From Paenibacillus sp. MSJ-34 (GTDB taxonomy: Bacteria; Bacillota; Bacilli; Paenibacillales; Paenibacillaceae), in NCBI RefSeq assembly GCF_018918005.1, contig NZ_JAHLPR010000013.1:46220-110219 (forward strand): 64,000 bases of DNA, in the 5' to 3' direction. Shown in pieces: positions 1-8,326 of the stretch. Every line of letters starts with the position of its first letter. Positions within the stretch are counted from its first letter, which is position 1. The position numbers and the translations under genes are program-made. The notes beneath the pieces are model-generated. The model did no database searches, was not told the origin of the DNA, and saw nothing but the letters and a program-made list of their open reading frames with translations.

Positions 1-563
1 GCCGCGAAGGTGGAGGCGTTCATTGCGTGTTCCATCGTCAATACAAAATAAGCGTTCAATGCTTTGACGTGAGCCGCCGACGGATTCTTGCCGCTTAGCA
101 TATATAAATAATTCGCAACATGCCCTAAGGCCGGGTCGGACGGTACGACGTCGGTTTTGCTTACATGGTGATACCTGCAAGCGACGATCGACGGAATAGC
201 GCCGATTGCCCGAATCGCTTGCCCGTCGTCGGGCTCCCATTGATATTCGCTTGTTCCTAGAGCGGATACGGCCGTTCTTAGGACGCTCATCATATCCATA
301 TCGTCAGGCAATCCGCGAATCAAATCGATCACATAGGCGGGCAATTCCCGGTTCGCAGCGAGGAGCGATGCAAACCTTTCCGATTCCTCGCGATTTGGCA
401 AACAGCCGTAAATTAGCAAATAAACCGCATCTTCATAACTATAGTTCAGGGCAAGCTCCTTCGCCCAGTAGCCGCGATAAACGAGATATCCGTTGATGCC
501 GTCAACGAGGCTTACATCCGTTTCCGCAGCGATGATCCCTTCCAGTCCGCTCACTTTCGGCAT
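1..563 (-). CDS. citA: Citrate synthase (CitA-like), 3' end outside window
   Basis: N-terminal 187 residues of a citrate synthase, which condenses oxaloacetate and acetyl-CoA in the cytoplasm. The translation starts MPKVSGLEGIIAAETD and continues with the family pattern GYLVYRGYWAKELA; near the window edge it contains MEHAMNASTFAA, matching the His-x-x-Asn-Ala-Ser region that carries an active-site histidine. The start ATG (561-563, reverse) follows an AT-rich leader with an AAGGAAAAAGGGG ribosome-binding stretch. The gene is divergent from a LysR regulator, the same arrangement as citA/citR of Bacillus subtilis, so it is more likely the CitA-type minor enzyme than the main CitZ. That assignment to CitA rather than CitZ is inferred from context. 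Confidence 0.9.
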   Translation of the reverse strand, partial: MPKVSGLEGIIAAETDVSLVDGINGYLVYRGYWAKELALNYSYEDAVYLLIYGCLPNREESERFASLLAANRELPAYVIDLIRGLPDDMDMMSVLRTAVSALGTSEYQWEPDDGQAIRAIGAIPSIVACRYHHVSKTDVVPSDPALGHVANYLYMLSGKNPSAAHVKALNAYFVLTMEHAMNASTFA

Positions 564-682
564 ATGAAAAACCCCTTTTTCCTTGAAGTTAATAACAGTT
601 TACAATAAGATAAAGATTAAGAATATTAAATTAATCGAATTACTTTGATCATGAAGTGTTATCAGTAAGGAGGGCCGTTCGA

Positions 683-1636
683 TTGCAAATCCAATGGTTG
701 AAAACATTTGTAGCTACCGCTCAATATGAAAATTTTCGCCGCGCCGCCGAGAAATTGTTCGTAACGCAGCCGACGGTTACCATGCATATTAAGCATTTAG
801 AAGAGCTGCTTGGTACGGAATTGTTCGAACGAAGAGGGCGCAACGTACATATTACGCATGCCGGCCGGCGGTTTTTGCCTTATGCGGAGCAAATGTTGAG
901 CAATTTCGAAACGGGAATGCATGAGATCGAAAGCTGGCGCCAAGGCTTTACCAGAAAAATTACGATCGCCGTCTCTCCATTGGTTGCCGCTTCCACGCTG
1001 CCTCTCATCGTGCGCAAATATTTGAAGAGTTACCCTGATATCGAGATTGCAATCAAAGTGATGGAATCGGTGGAAATCGGCGAAGCGGTCGCGAGGGGAG
1101 CGGCGGATATTGGCTTGTCCCGCATGCGCTCCAGCGAGGCGGGTTTAACCGTTCGCAAACTGAACGACGACCCTGTCGTTCTCGTCGCTCCGGGCGACGC
1201 AACGGACGAGAAAGGGACGAGTGTGCCGTTGGAACGGCTGCTGCGGCGTTATTTGATATTAACGCATAATCATCCCGAATATTGGGATGGGCTTCTTAAC
1301 GAGATACGCATCGATTACCCGCGGATTCGAACGATGACGGTGTCCCAAGTGTATATTACGAAACGTTTTATCGAAGAGGGGTTAGGCATTTCTTTTCTGC
1401 CAAGCTCGACCGTAGTGGAGGAGATCGAGCAAGGAAAAGTCGTGGAACTTCGGACGGACGAGCTGTCTTTGCCGGTTGCTTCGACCTATTTGATTCATCA
1501 GTCGGAGACCGAGGAGGTACAGCATTTTTTGGGGTTTATTATTGATTTTTATGATAAAATAGTCGATGACCCGTTAGGCTGGAGGTGGATGCAGAGTCAT
1601 GAAGGCGAAACAGCGGGTGGACAAGATTTTAGGTAA
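683..1636 (+). CDS. citR: LysR-family transcriptional regulator (CitR-like)
   Basis: LysR-type activator/repressor of about 317 residues. The N-terminal winged helix-turn-helix is clear (WLKTFVATAQYENFRRAAEKL then VTQPTVTMHIKHLE), followed by a periplasmic-binding-protein-like effector domain. I prefer the TTG start at 683 because AAGGAGGG (667-674) lies about 9 bases upstream and the family motif then begins at residue 2; an earlier in-frame GTG at 656 would run through that ribosome-binding site. It is divergent from the citrate synthase gene, with a 119-bp shared regulatory gap, and its 3' end overlaps the next gene by 38 bp. By analogy with CitR it probably controls the citrate synthase gene; the analogy, not the sequence, supplies the target. 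Confidence 0.85.
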   Translation: MQIQWLKTFVATAQYENFRRAAEKLFVTQPTVTMHIKHLEELLGTELFERRGRNVHITHAGRRFLPYAEQMLSNFETGMHEIESWRQGFTRKITIAVSPLVAASTLPLIVRKYLKSYPDIEIAIKVMESVEIGEAVARGAADIGLSRMRSSEAGLTVRKLNDDPVVLVAPGDATDEKGTSVPLERLLRRYLILTHNHPEYWDGLLNEIRIDYPRIRTMTVSQVYITKRFIEEGLGISFLPSSTVVEEIEQGKVVELRTDELSLPVASTYLIHQSETEEVQHFLGFIIDFYDKIVDDPLGWRWMQSHEGETAGGQDFR

Positions 1637-2348
1637 TATGGGGTACGGAACCCGCAGCGAAATAAAAAAATGGGCCAAGCTAGGCAAAATATCGGTCAAC
1701 GGTTCTATTGTCAAAGATAGCGGATATCAAGTAGATCCTGCCGCGGATTTGATCGAATTGGACGGCGAAACGGTCCGTTACCGCAAATATATATATATTA
1801 TGTTGAATAAACCGCAAGGCGTCGTATCGGCAACGGAAGATTTGCGCGACCGTACGGTGCTTGATTTGCTTGATGAGCAGTGGCGGGCTTTCGAGCCTTT
1901 CCCCGTAGGTCGATTAGATAAAGATACGGTGGGGCTTTTGCTTATTACGAATGACGGCAAGCTGGCGCATGAATTGCTGTCGCCCCGCAAACATATACCG
2001 AAAACGTATGCCGCCGAAGTAACGGGAATCGTCGATTCGAACGATGTGGAGGCCTTCGCGGCCGGGGTTGAGCTGGACGACGGGTATGTTACGAAGCCGG
2101 CGCAGTTAAAGATCATTCGTACGACGAACGACGGCGAACCGCATTCCCGCATCGAATTAACGATTACCGAGGGCAAATTCCATCAAGTGAAACGAATGTT
2201 TGAGGCGGTCGGCAAAAAGGTTGTCTTTTTAAGACGCATTTCGATGGGGCCGCTTCGGATCGACGAATCGTTGCAGCCGGGCGAGTACCGGGAGTTGACG
2301 GAAGCGGAATTACAGTTATTGACTCAAGTTCAAGGCAATCAAAAATAG
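1599..2348 (+). CDS. rRNA pseudouridine synthase, RsuA/RluB family
   Basis: A 249-residue pseudouridine synthase with an N-terminal S4 RNA-binding domain (residues 1-60) and the RsuA/RluB catalytic motif GRLDKDTVGLLLIT around residue 103, where the Asp is the catalytic nucleophile of the family. It isomerises a uridine in ribosomal RNA, most likely 16S position 516 if it is RsuA-like. The start ATG lies inside the end of the LysR gene, read in another frame, which suggests translational coupling. The family call is firm; the exact target uridine cannot be told from the sequence alone. Confidence 0.9.
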   Translation: MKAKQRVDKILGNMGYGTRSEIKKWAKLGKISVNGSIVKDSGYQVDPAADLIELDGETVRYRKYIYIMLNKPQGVVSATEDLRDRTVLDLLDEQWRAFEPFPVGRLDKDTVGLLLITNDGKLAHELLSPRKHIPKTYAAEVTGIVDSNDVEAFAAGVELDDGYVTKPAQLKIIRTTNDGEPHSRIELTITEGKFHQVKRMFEAVGKKVVFLRRISMGPLRIDESLQPGEYRELTEAELQLLTQVQGNQK

Positions 2349-2368
2349 ATACAGATAGGGGTATGGAG

Positions 2369-3169
2369 ATGAACAGATACAAGATGGTAGCGCTGGATGT
2401 GGATGGAACGCTGATTAACGACGACCATGAGATTACGCCGGATACGATGCATTCGATACGGCGGCTGGCCGAACAAGGTACGGAAATTGTACTTTGTACG
2501 GGCAGAAGTCCGAGCAGCACTCTCCCGTTGTTGGAACTGATCGGCATTGACGGAACGATCATTACTCATAACGGGGCGGCCACGGTCGAATCGCGCACGC
2601 GCCGCGTTCTTTATCAGTTTTCCTTCGCATTGGATCGAATTGCGCCATATCTCGAATATTGCAGACGGCATCATATTCATTTTGACGTGAATACCGCATT
2701 CGATCTTTATGTGGAGGACGCAAGCGTGTTGACCGATGAAGCGTTGGAAATGTACGGCCGGTTTTATATCGAGCCGCAAACGTTGCCATCTGCGGAACAA
2801 TTGGGCGAGACGATTGTGAAGTTTACCGTGTTTGCCGAGAAAGATGAGCTGGATCGCGTTGAAAAGGAATGGGAACAATGGGATAGCGGCTTGCATATGA
2901 TCCGCAGCGGAGACTTTTTTATCGACGTAATGCATGGCGAGGCGTCGAAAGGAAATTCCTTGCGCGAATGGGCCCGGATAAGAGGGATTGAACGCAGCGA
3001 AGTGCTGGCTATCGGAAACTATTATAACGATATTACGATGCTGCAATTTGCCGGCGTCGGCATTGCGATGGACAATTCCCCGCTTGAGGTGAAAGAGGCG
3101 GCGGACGATGTTACCGCAACGAATAACGAAGACGGCGTACATGCCGCTTTGCTGAAATATTGCTTATAA
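2369..3169 (+). CDS. Cof-type HAD-IIB family phosphatase
   Basis: About 266 residues. The HAD nucleophile motif DVDGTLI is at the N-terminus and the C-terminal motif IGNYYNDITML provides the acidic Mg-binding residues; the cap domain between them is of the C2B type. Such Cof-like enzymes dephosphorylate small phosphometabolites such as sugar phosphates or FMN. ATG 2369 is chosen over ATG 2363 because the GGGG stretch (2358-2361) is better spaced from it. Interesting detail: the usual GD(x)xND at motif IV is here GNYYND, so one acidic residue is replaced by Asn. It follows the pseudouridine synthase after 20 bp and is probably cotranscribed. Confidence 0.85.
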   Translation: MNRYKMVALDVDGTLINDDHEITPDTMHSIRRLAEQGTEIVLCTGRSPSSTLPLLELIGIDGTIITHNGAATVESRTRRVLYQFSFALDRIAPYLEYCRRHHIHFDVNTAFDLYVEDASVLTDEALEMYGRFYIEPQTLPSAEQLGETIVKFTVFAEKDELDRVEKEWEQWDSGLHMIRSGDFFIDVMHGEASKGNSLREWARIRGIERSEVLAIGNYYNDITMLQFAGVGIAMDNSPLEVKEAADDVTATNNEDGVHAALLKYCL

Positions 3170-3252
3170 TCGCGACATACCCCGGCATACTCCCGATGGA
3201 ATAGGAAATGATAAGGAATATCATCATTCATTCGAAAGGGAGGGACATGCGC

Positions 3253-4308
3253 ATGGTCGAGATTACGGTTCGGCCAGACATTAGAGCGGCTGGAGGAGAA
3301 GCGTCCGATTTGCTGCTGGACGGCCGATTTGTCGGCACGATGACGCTAGTATATCAAGAAGGAAATCGACTGGCAGGTGCTGTTCAACTCGATAAGGATT
3401 CGCTGGCAGCGCATGAAAGATCGCGTGTCATGAGCTTCGTGGAACAGCATGTGTTTCATCTAAGCGAAGCGCTGCGTACGGATGAATGCGAAGTCATTGT
3501 AACTTGCAGCACGTACACTCATGTTATCAACGGCAATCGCGAAGGGATCGAAACGACGTTCGATACGAATGATGCGTTCTCCTTCGCCGACGGCAAGTCG
3601 GCAATCCGGAAGGAACGACGGACGTACGGCGAAACGGACGATTTCGGTTTTCGCTTGCAATCGGTTAGCGCGGGGCGCAATGTGTCCACTTACGAAATTG
3701 TCGATGAGGACGACACGATCGTGGCTGCCGCCACAATCAAGCAGTTTGGCGCCGATATCGTCGGAGAGCTGCGGTGGCCTTATATGCCGTCCGAGGAGGA
3801 GATCGATTGTGCCGCCGATTTGCTGATCCGCGATTTCGACGATACGTTGATCGATACGATCGTCCTGGATATTAAGGTGGAGGACGATATCGTCGAGACG
3901 ATCGAGCTTACGCATGAATCGCTGCTGGACGAGGAGCGTGAACGGACGACGGACGGGCCGTATTTCGAAGAAGACGGATTATTTCGCCGCTTCGCTTTGG
4001 CTGAAGAAGACAGTCCGTACGATGTCGAATTGATCCGTGACGACGGGGATGTGCTCACTTATCATATTTATGGCGCGAAAACGGGCGCATTGCCGCTCGG
4101 CGAAGCGACGATCGATATTAGCGGCGAGCAATTGTCGGGTTTTATCGACTTTCATACGCCGGGAACCGGAGAAGAGCGCGAAGTCATCGCCGGCAGGCTG
4201 CTGCTGGAGTTGGACAAAGAGAAACAATTCGATTCGGTTCACCTGACGATGCTGTTTAAAAACCAGTTGATCGACGAAATGATGTTTCAACAAGACACGA
4301 TACATTAA
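3253..4308 (+). CDS. Hypothetical protein made of three similar ~90-residue modules
   Basis: About 351 residues, very acidic, with no signal peptide or membrane segment; I do not recognise a named family. The start ATG 3253 lies 8 bases after the strong AAAGGGAGGG (3235-3244). Three stretches look alike in layout: residues about 1-95, 130-230 and 255-345. Each opens with a beta-rich half ending in a motif such as LAGAVQL, VGELRWP or LSGFIDF, followed by a helix of acidic residues and a closing strand (CEVIVTC, DTIVLDI, DSVHLTM). This suggests internal triplication. A strong terminator follows directly. Confidence 0.7.
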   Translation: MVEITVRPDIRAAGGEASDLLLDGRFVGTMTLVYQEGNRLAGAVQLDKDSLAAHERSRVMSFVEQHVFHLSEALRTDECEVIVTCSTYTHVINGNREGIETTFDTNDAFSFADGKSAIRKERRTYGETDDFGFRLQSVSAGRNVSTYEIVDEDDTIVAAATIKQFGADIVGELRWPYMPSEEEIDCAADLLIRDFDDTLIDTIVLDIKVEDDIVETIELTHESLLDEERERTTDGPYFEEDGLFRRFALAEEDSPYDVELIRDDGDVLTYHIYGAKTGALPLGEATIDISGEQLSGFIDFHTPGTGEEREVIAGRLLLELDKEKQFDSVHLTMLFKNQLIDEMMFQQDTIH

Positions 4309-4312
4309 ATAA

Positions 4313-4337
4313 AACCTGAGGGGATCCTCAGGTTTTT
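4313..4337 (+). terminator. Rho-independent terminator
   Basis: Hairpin AACCTGAGG-GGAT-CCTCAGGTT followed by a T run, ending the forward gene cluster 1599-4308 and separating it from the convergent methyltransferase gene. Confidence 0.9.
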
Positions 4338-4399
4338 GCTTGTGGCGCCGGTTTGGCCGTCGTGGGACGATAGTAGTGCTGCGGCAAACCGCTATAGAT

Positions 4400-5761
4400 T
4401 TAGCTGCGAAGCCCTTTGGGATAATGGTTTTTCAATTGGCCGCCGCTCGCTTTGCCCCAGCCGAGCGGCAAGCCGTTCACCGCGACGAGCGCCCATCCCT
4501 TGGCGTCTGCGGCGACAGGCAGCGTTTCGCCGTGCAGAAACGCTTGCACCTCGGGAGCTTCGGGCGCGTAGTCAAACACGAGCCGCGCTTGCTCCGCGGC
4601 GGCGGCGACGGCTAACGCGTGGGCGGGCTCCACGCGGTTTTTCCGCACCGCCGCGAGCTGCAGCCCCGCGCGCGGCATTCGCAAGCCGCGCAGCTGCGCG
4701 GCGGTAAGGCTGCCGCCTGCGGCGCGCGGCAGCAGATACAGCGCTTCTCCGAAGAGAAGCGCTTCGCCCTCGCCCGGCGCAAAGCCGGGCAGTTCCTCGC
4801 GCGCCCACGCGAGGAACATGTCCAGCGCCGCCGCTGCGCCGCCGGCGGGCCGGTCATGGCCGCGGCTGCGCCCGCGCCGCGGCGCTTCCGCGGCAGCGAC
4901 GATGCCGCCGCCCTGTCGCTTCTCGAGCAGCGCGACAAAATGGCCCTCGCCGCGGTGCGTATGCGGCCAAATGCGCTCCGTTCGGACGAGCGCAAACTCC
5001 GGATGCTTCTCGAGCAGCTTGGCGATCGTTCGCTCGTTCTCCGCTTCATTGAACGTGCACGTCGAATACGCGAGCGTGCCGCCCGGTTTGAGCATCGTAA
5101 CCGCGTGCTCGAGAATATCCCATTGGCGCGCCGCGCACATGGCGACATGAGCTTCCGACCATTCTTCAATCGCATTCGGATCTTTGCGGAACATCCCTTC
5201 ACCGGAGCATGGAGCATCCAGCATAATGCGATCGAAGAATAACGGAAACCTCGCCGCGAGCTCGTCCGGCCCCGCATTGGTGACGATCGCGTTGGCCACG
5301 CCCATCCGCTCCGTATTTTCGGCCAAAATTTTCGCGCGCTGCGGATGGATTTCATTGGCTACGAGCAACCCTTTGCCTTGCATTTTGGCGGCGATATGCG
5401 TCGTTTTGCCGCCCGGCGCGGCGGCGAGATCAAGCACGATTTCACCCGGCCGGGGGGCGAGCAGTTCCACAGCCGCCATGGCCGACGGCTCTTGAATGTA
5501 GTACAAGCCGGCGGCATGGTACGGATGTTTCCCGGGCCGGAGCTCCTCCCGATAATAATAGCCGCTTTCGCACCAAGGCACCTGCTCCAAGTAGAAAAGC
5601 CGTTTGACTTCTTCGGCCAGGGAATCTTGCCCCGATGTTTTCAAAAGGTTCAACCGCAGCCCATACGTGCGCGGTTCCGTATAACTGTGCAAGAAACGTT
5701 CGGCTTCCCGGCCCAGAAGCGACTTCATCTGGCGAATGTAAGCTTCCGGAAGCGTAATCAT
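4400..5761 (-). CDS. rRNA (cytosine-C5-)-methyltransferase, RsmF/NOP2-Sun family
   Basis: A 453-residue S-adenosylmethionine-dependent rRNA m5C methyltransferase. The SAM-binding motif is DLAAAPGGKTTHIA (about residue 110). The two cysteines of the family are in DAPCSGEGMFRKDP (motif IV) and STCTFNEAENE (motif VI, the catalytic nucleophile). The N-terminal region (MKSLLGREAERFL.. TYGLRLNLLKT) and the long C-terminal RNA-binding part fit RsmF/YebU-like proteins of Firmicutes. The C-terminal third has extremely high GC (4570-5000), unlike its neighbours; the frame remains open throughout. It is convergent with the gene before it. Confidence 0.9.
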   Translation of the reverse strand: MITLPEAYIRQMKSLLGREAERFLHSYTEPRTYGLRLNLLKTSGQDSLAEEVKRLFYLEQVPWCESGYYYREELRPGKHPYHAAGLYYIQEPSAMAAVELLAPRPGEIVLDLAAAPGGKTTHIAAKMQGKGLLVANEIHPQRAKILAENTERMGVANAIVTNAGPDELAARFPLFFDRIMLDAPCSGEGMFRKDPNAIEEWSEAHVAMCAARQWDILEHAVTMLKPGGTLAYSTCTFNEAENERTIAKLLEKHPEFALVRTERIWPHTHRGEGHFVALLEKRQGGGIVAAAEAPRRGRSRGHDRPAGGAAAALDMFLAWAREELPGFAPGEGEALLFGEALYLLPRAAGGSLTAAQLRGLRMPRAGLQLAAVRKNRVEPAHALAVAAAAEQARLVFDYAPEAPEVQAFLHGETLPVAADAKGWALVAVNGLPLGWGKASGGQLKNHYPKGLRS

Positions 5762-5872
5762 AGAAATCTTATTACCCCTTTATCACTAACATGAATACTG
5801 ATTCGATTTCAGCAGTGTAACATAAACGGCCGGCAAACTCAAAGGCAGGCGGGGCGGCTGGGGCAGCTGCAA

Positions 5873-7057
5873 TTATCCTTTCGCCGCTTCCTTCGGTTTG
5901 CGCCGCATTTGCGTATAGGATGTGACTTTGTTTTTGCCGGTTGTTTTCGAATGGTACATCGCTTCGTCGGCTTGTTTAATCAATTGCTCCGCGGACATTC
6001 CTTTTTTCAAGACGCTGTATCCGACGCTGACCGTAACGATCGTCTCCTCTTCCACGCGGCTGCGGATTGCGTCCGCGACTTGATCGATTTTGGCGCGGCG
6101 ATCCACGACGAGCGCGACCAATTCTTCTCCTCCGTACCTGCCGGCTATGCCGATGCCTTCGGTTTCTTCCGTCATGACGGACGCCACCTTTTTCAGCACC
6201 TCATCCGCGCGGTCATGACCTTGCGTGTCGTTTAATTTTTTGAAATTGTCGATATCGCAGAAAATGACAGACACCCGCAAGCCTTCGTTCACATACCGGT
6301 TTAAGGCTTTGTAGAAATAGCGCCGATTGAACAGGCTCGTCAAACCGTCCGTAATGGAGGAACGGTAGATCGATTGCAGCAGTTCCACAATTCGGTCGAA
6401 CAGAATGAAAAACAATATCGTATAATACAAAATAGGCGTAAAATTTTCCAGCGCTTGCAGCACCGTATGGGAAGTATCGAAGACGTAGTAGTTCGCAAAA
6501 CGGATGATGAGCATAAAAGAATAGACGGCCAAACTCAATGCGTACTTAAGACGCTGGCGAATATAAGGCCCGAACATGATCGCAAAGAACAGAAGCAGCA
6601 GCGCATGGTACAGGTTGAGCGGAAGGCCGGCCATCCACCCGCGATCCGGACGTTCCGGAAACAGCGCCGGGTCGAAACTTGCCTGCAGAATGGCAATGGC
6701 CAGCAGGAAGACGAACATGAGCACGATATATACGGAGTGCTTTGGTCTCATGCGATGGTATAATTGGTAGACCGCAAAGTTCAGCAAAATAAAGGAAGCC
6801 ATCTGCAGTATGCTGGAAACGTACCGGTATATCGCGGGATACGATTCCGTTTGCGACAATACGAAATGGATGTTCAATCCTTGGTATGCCATAATAATGA
6901 AAAATGCGAACAATAAATAGATATACGATTTTTTTCTTTGCTTGCTGTACAGTCGAATCGACATCAACATCATGATCAGCAAAATGTAAAAAGCGGACAG
7001 GGCGGAGAAAATTTGGCCTGTTGCGCCTGTAAATACCGGCGGTATGGAAGTTGTCAT
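5873..7057 (-). CDS. Membrane GGDEF protein (probable diguanylate cyclase)
   Basis: 394 residues. The N-terminal half has six to seven hydrophobic segments (for example LSAFYILLIMMLMSI and YIYLLFAFFIIMAY), forming a membrane sensor module. The C-terminal half is a GGDEF domain with the active loop GRYGGEELVALV, where GGEEL replaces the canonical GGDEF/GGEEF; the preceding FCDIDNFKKLNDTQGHD is well conserved. It should make cyclic di-GMP from two GTP. The Phe-to-Leu change in the loop is seen in active members, so activity is plausible. The ATG start has a GGAG site upstream. The gene stands alone between divergent neighbours. Confidence 0.85.
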   Translation of the reverse strand: MTTSIPPVFTGATGQIFSALSAFYILLIMMLMSIRLYSKQRKKSYIYLLFAFFIIMAYQGLNIHFVLSQTESYPAIYRYVSSILQMASFILLNFAVYQLYHRMRPKHSVYIVLMFVFLLAIAILQASFDPALFPERPDRGWMAGLPLNLYHALLLLFFAIMFGPYIRQRLKYALSLAVYSFMLIIRFANYYVFDTSHTVLQALENFTPILYYTILFFILFDRIVELLQSIYRSSITDGLTSLFNRRYFYKALNRYVNEGLRVSVIFCDIDNFKKLNDTQGHDRADEVLKKVASVMTEETEGIGIAGRYGGEELVALVVDRRAKIDQVADAIRSRVEEETIVTVSVGYSVLKKGMSAEQLIKQADEAMYHSKTTGKNKVTSYTQMRRKPKEAAKG

Positions 7058-7192
7058 GGTCGTCTCGCTCCATCTTTCGTTTTCAAGTCGAGCAATCGTC
7101 TCTTAAGAATCAAGACTTTAAACTTTGCGGAAAACATATGTTCTAATGTATCATAAATGTGTGCACAGGAGAAGCGTCGGGGGGACATAACG

Positions 7193-8320
7193 ATGAAATT
7201 ATTGCAAGCTTTATTTTTTCCGCCGGAGCAACCGGGCGGAGTATCCTCCATGGTACCTTACATATTGGAGCGATTTCAAAATTCGAATTGGGACATGGAT
7301 CTGTTCTCGATTCCGAAACGCGTCCGGGGCAAAGGGCAAGACGAGGTTCGTTTCGCTACGTTCGATTGGGAGGAATTCAAGCACAATCCTACGGTGCAAA
7401 AATATATTCAAACTTTTCGCGACTATAGTTGGTGGGCGAAGATGCGGATCAATACAAAGTACGACTTGATCCATGCGCATCATCCGATCCCGGCGCTCGT
7501 GATGAAGCGGTTGTTTCCGGACACGCCGCTTATCGTCACGATCCATTCGAGCTTCGAACGGGAACTGGTCCTCAACGGGAAAATAAAGGAAGGCGGGGCG
7601 GAGCACCGGTTTTTGACGTCATTATACCGGGAATTGGAGCATTGTACGGATCGCGTGCTGACCGTGTCCCATTCCTTCCGTCAATATTTAGCGCCTTATA
7701 TGGATCGTCCCGAAGAGGTTACGGTCATTCCGAACGGTTTCGACGAAAAACGGTTCAAGCCGGTGGAGCGGCAAAACGAAGTGCCGCAGTTGATTACGGT
7801 ATGCCGGTTGGTGCCCGCGAAAGGGCTTGACGTGTTGCTTGAGGCATGCGCGGAATTGAAAAAACGGGGGCATCCGTTCGTGCTTCATTTAATCGGCGAC
7901 GGCCCGATTCGGACCGATCTTGAAGCTTTGGCGGTCGAGCTTAACATTTACGATGAAATTATTTTTTACGGGTACATGCTCCATCCGGAGCAATTTATGC
8001 CGTTTGCGGATATTTTCGTGCTTCCGTCCCGCGCCGAAGCTTTCGGATCGGTGTTTGCCGAAGCGGCGCTTTGCCGGTTAGGGTTGATCGGCACGGATGT
8101 CGGCGGCATTAGCGAACAAATCGAGGACGGCGTCAACGGGCTGCTCGTTCCGCCGGACGACAAAAGCGCGCTATGCGACGCGATGCAGCGGCTGATCGAA
8201 GATGCGGAACTGCGCAGCCGGCTCTCGTATGCCGCTTGGGAAAAAGCGAAAGAAACGTATTCCTTGACCCGGGTCATTAACCAGCTGCGAAACATTTATG
8301 CTCAATTCATGCAGGGGTGA
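7193..8320 (+). CDS. Glycosyltransferase family 4
   Basis: 375 residues of the GT-B fold, GT4 family. The N-terminal domain binds the acceptor (LFFPPEQPGGVSSMV); the C-terminal domain has the nucleotide-sugar signature PNGFDEKRF, VCRLVPAKGLDVLLEA and the E-x7-E region EAFGSVFAEAAL followed by GTDVGGISEQI. Likely role is transfer of a sugar to a cell-envelope glycan or lipid; the donor and acceptor are unknown. ATG 7193 with GGGGGGA just upstream is preferred over an in-frame GTG at 7157. It is followed after 6 bp by the yhaO-like gene and may be cotranscribed. Confidence 0.85.
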   Translation: MKLLQALFFPPEQPGGVSSMVPYILERFQNSNWDMDLFSIPKRVRGKGQDEVRFATFDWEEFKHNPTVQKYIQTFRDYSWWAKMRINTKYDLIHAHHPIPALVMKRLFPDTPLIVTIHSSFERELVLNGKIKEGGAEHRFLTSLYRELEHCTDRVLTVSHSFRQYLAPYMDRPEEVTVIPNGFDEKRFKPVERQNEVPQLITVCRLVPAKGLDVLLEACAELKKRGHPFVLHLIGDGPIRTDLEALAVELNIYDEIIFYGYMLHPEQFMPFADIFVLPSRAEAFGSVFAEAALCRLGLIGTDVGGISEQIEDGVNGLLVPPDDKSALCDAMQRLIEDAELRSRLSYAAWEKAKETYSLTRVINQLRNIYAQFMQG

Positions 8321-8326
8321 AGCCGG

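Noticed and set aside
206..496. Forward frame of 96 codons
   Set aside because: It is antisense to the citrate synthase gene, has no ribosome-binding site and no family.
4612..5355. Long Arg/Ala-rich frame of 247 codons inside the methyltransferase gene
   Set aside because: Shadow frame caused by very high GC; the RsmF-like frame carries all motifs.
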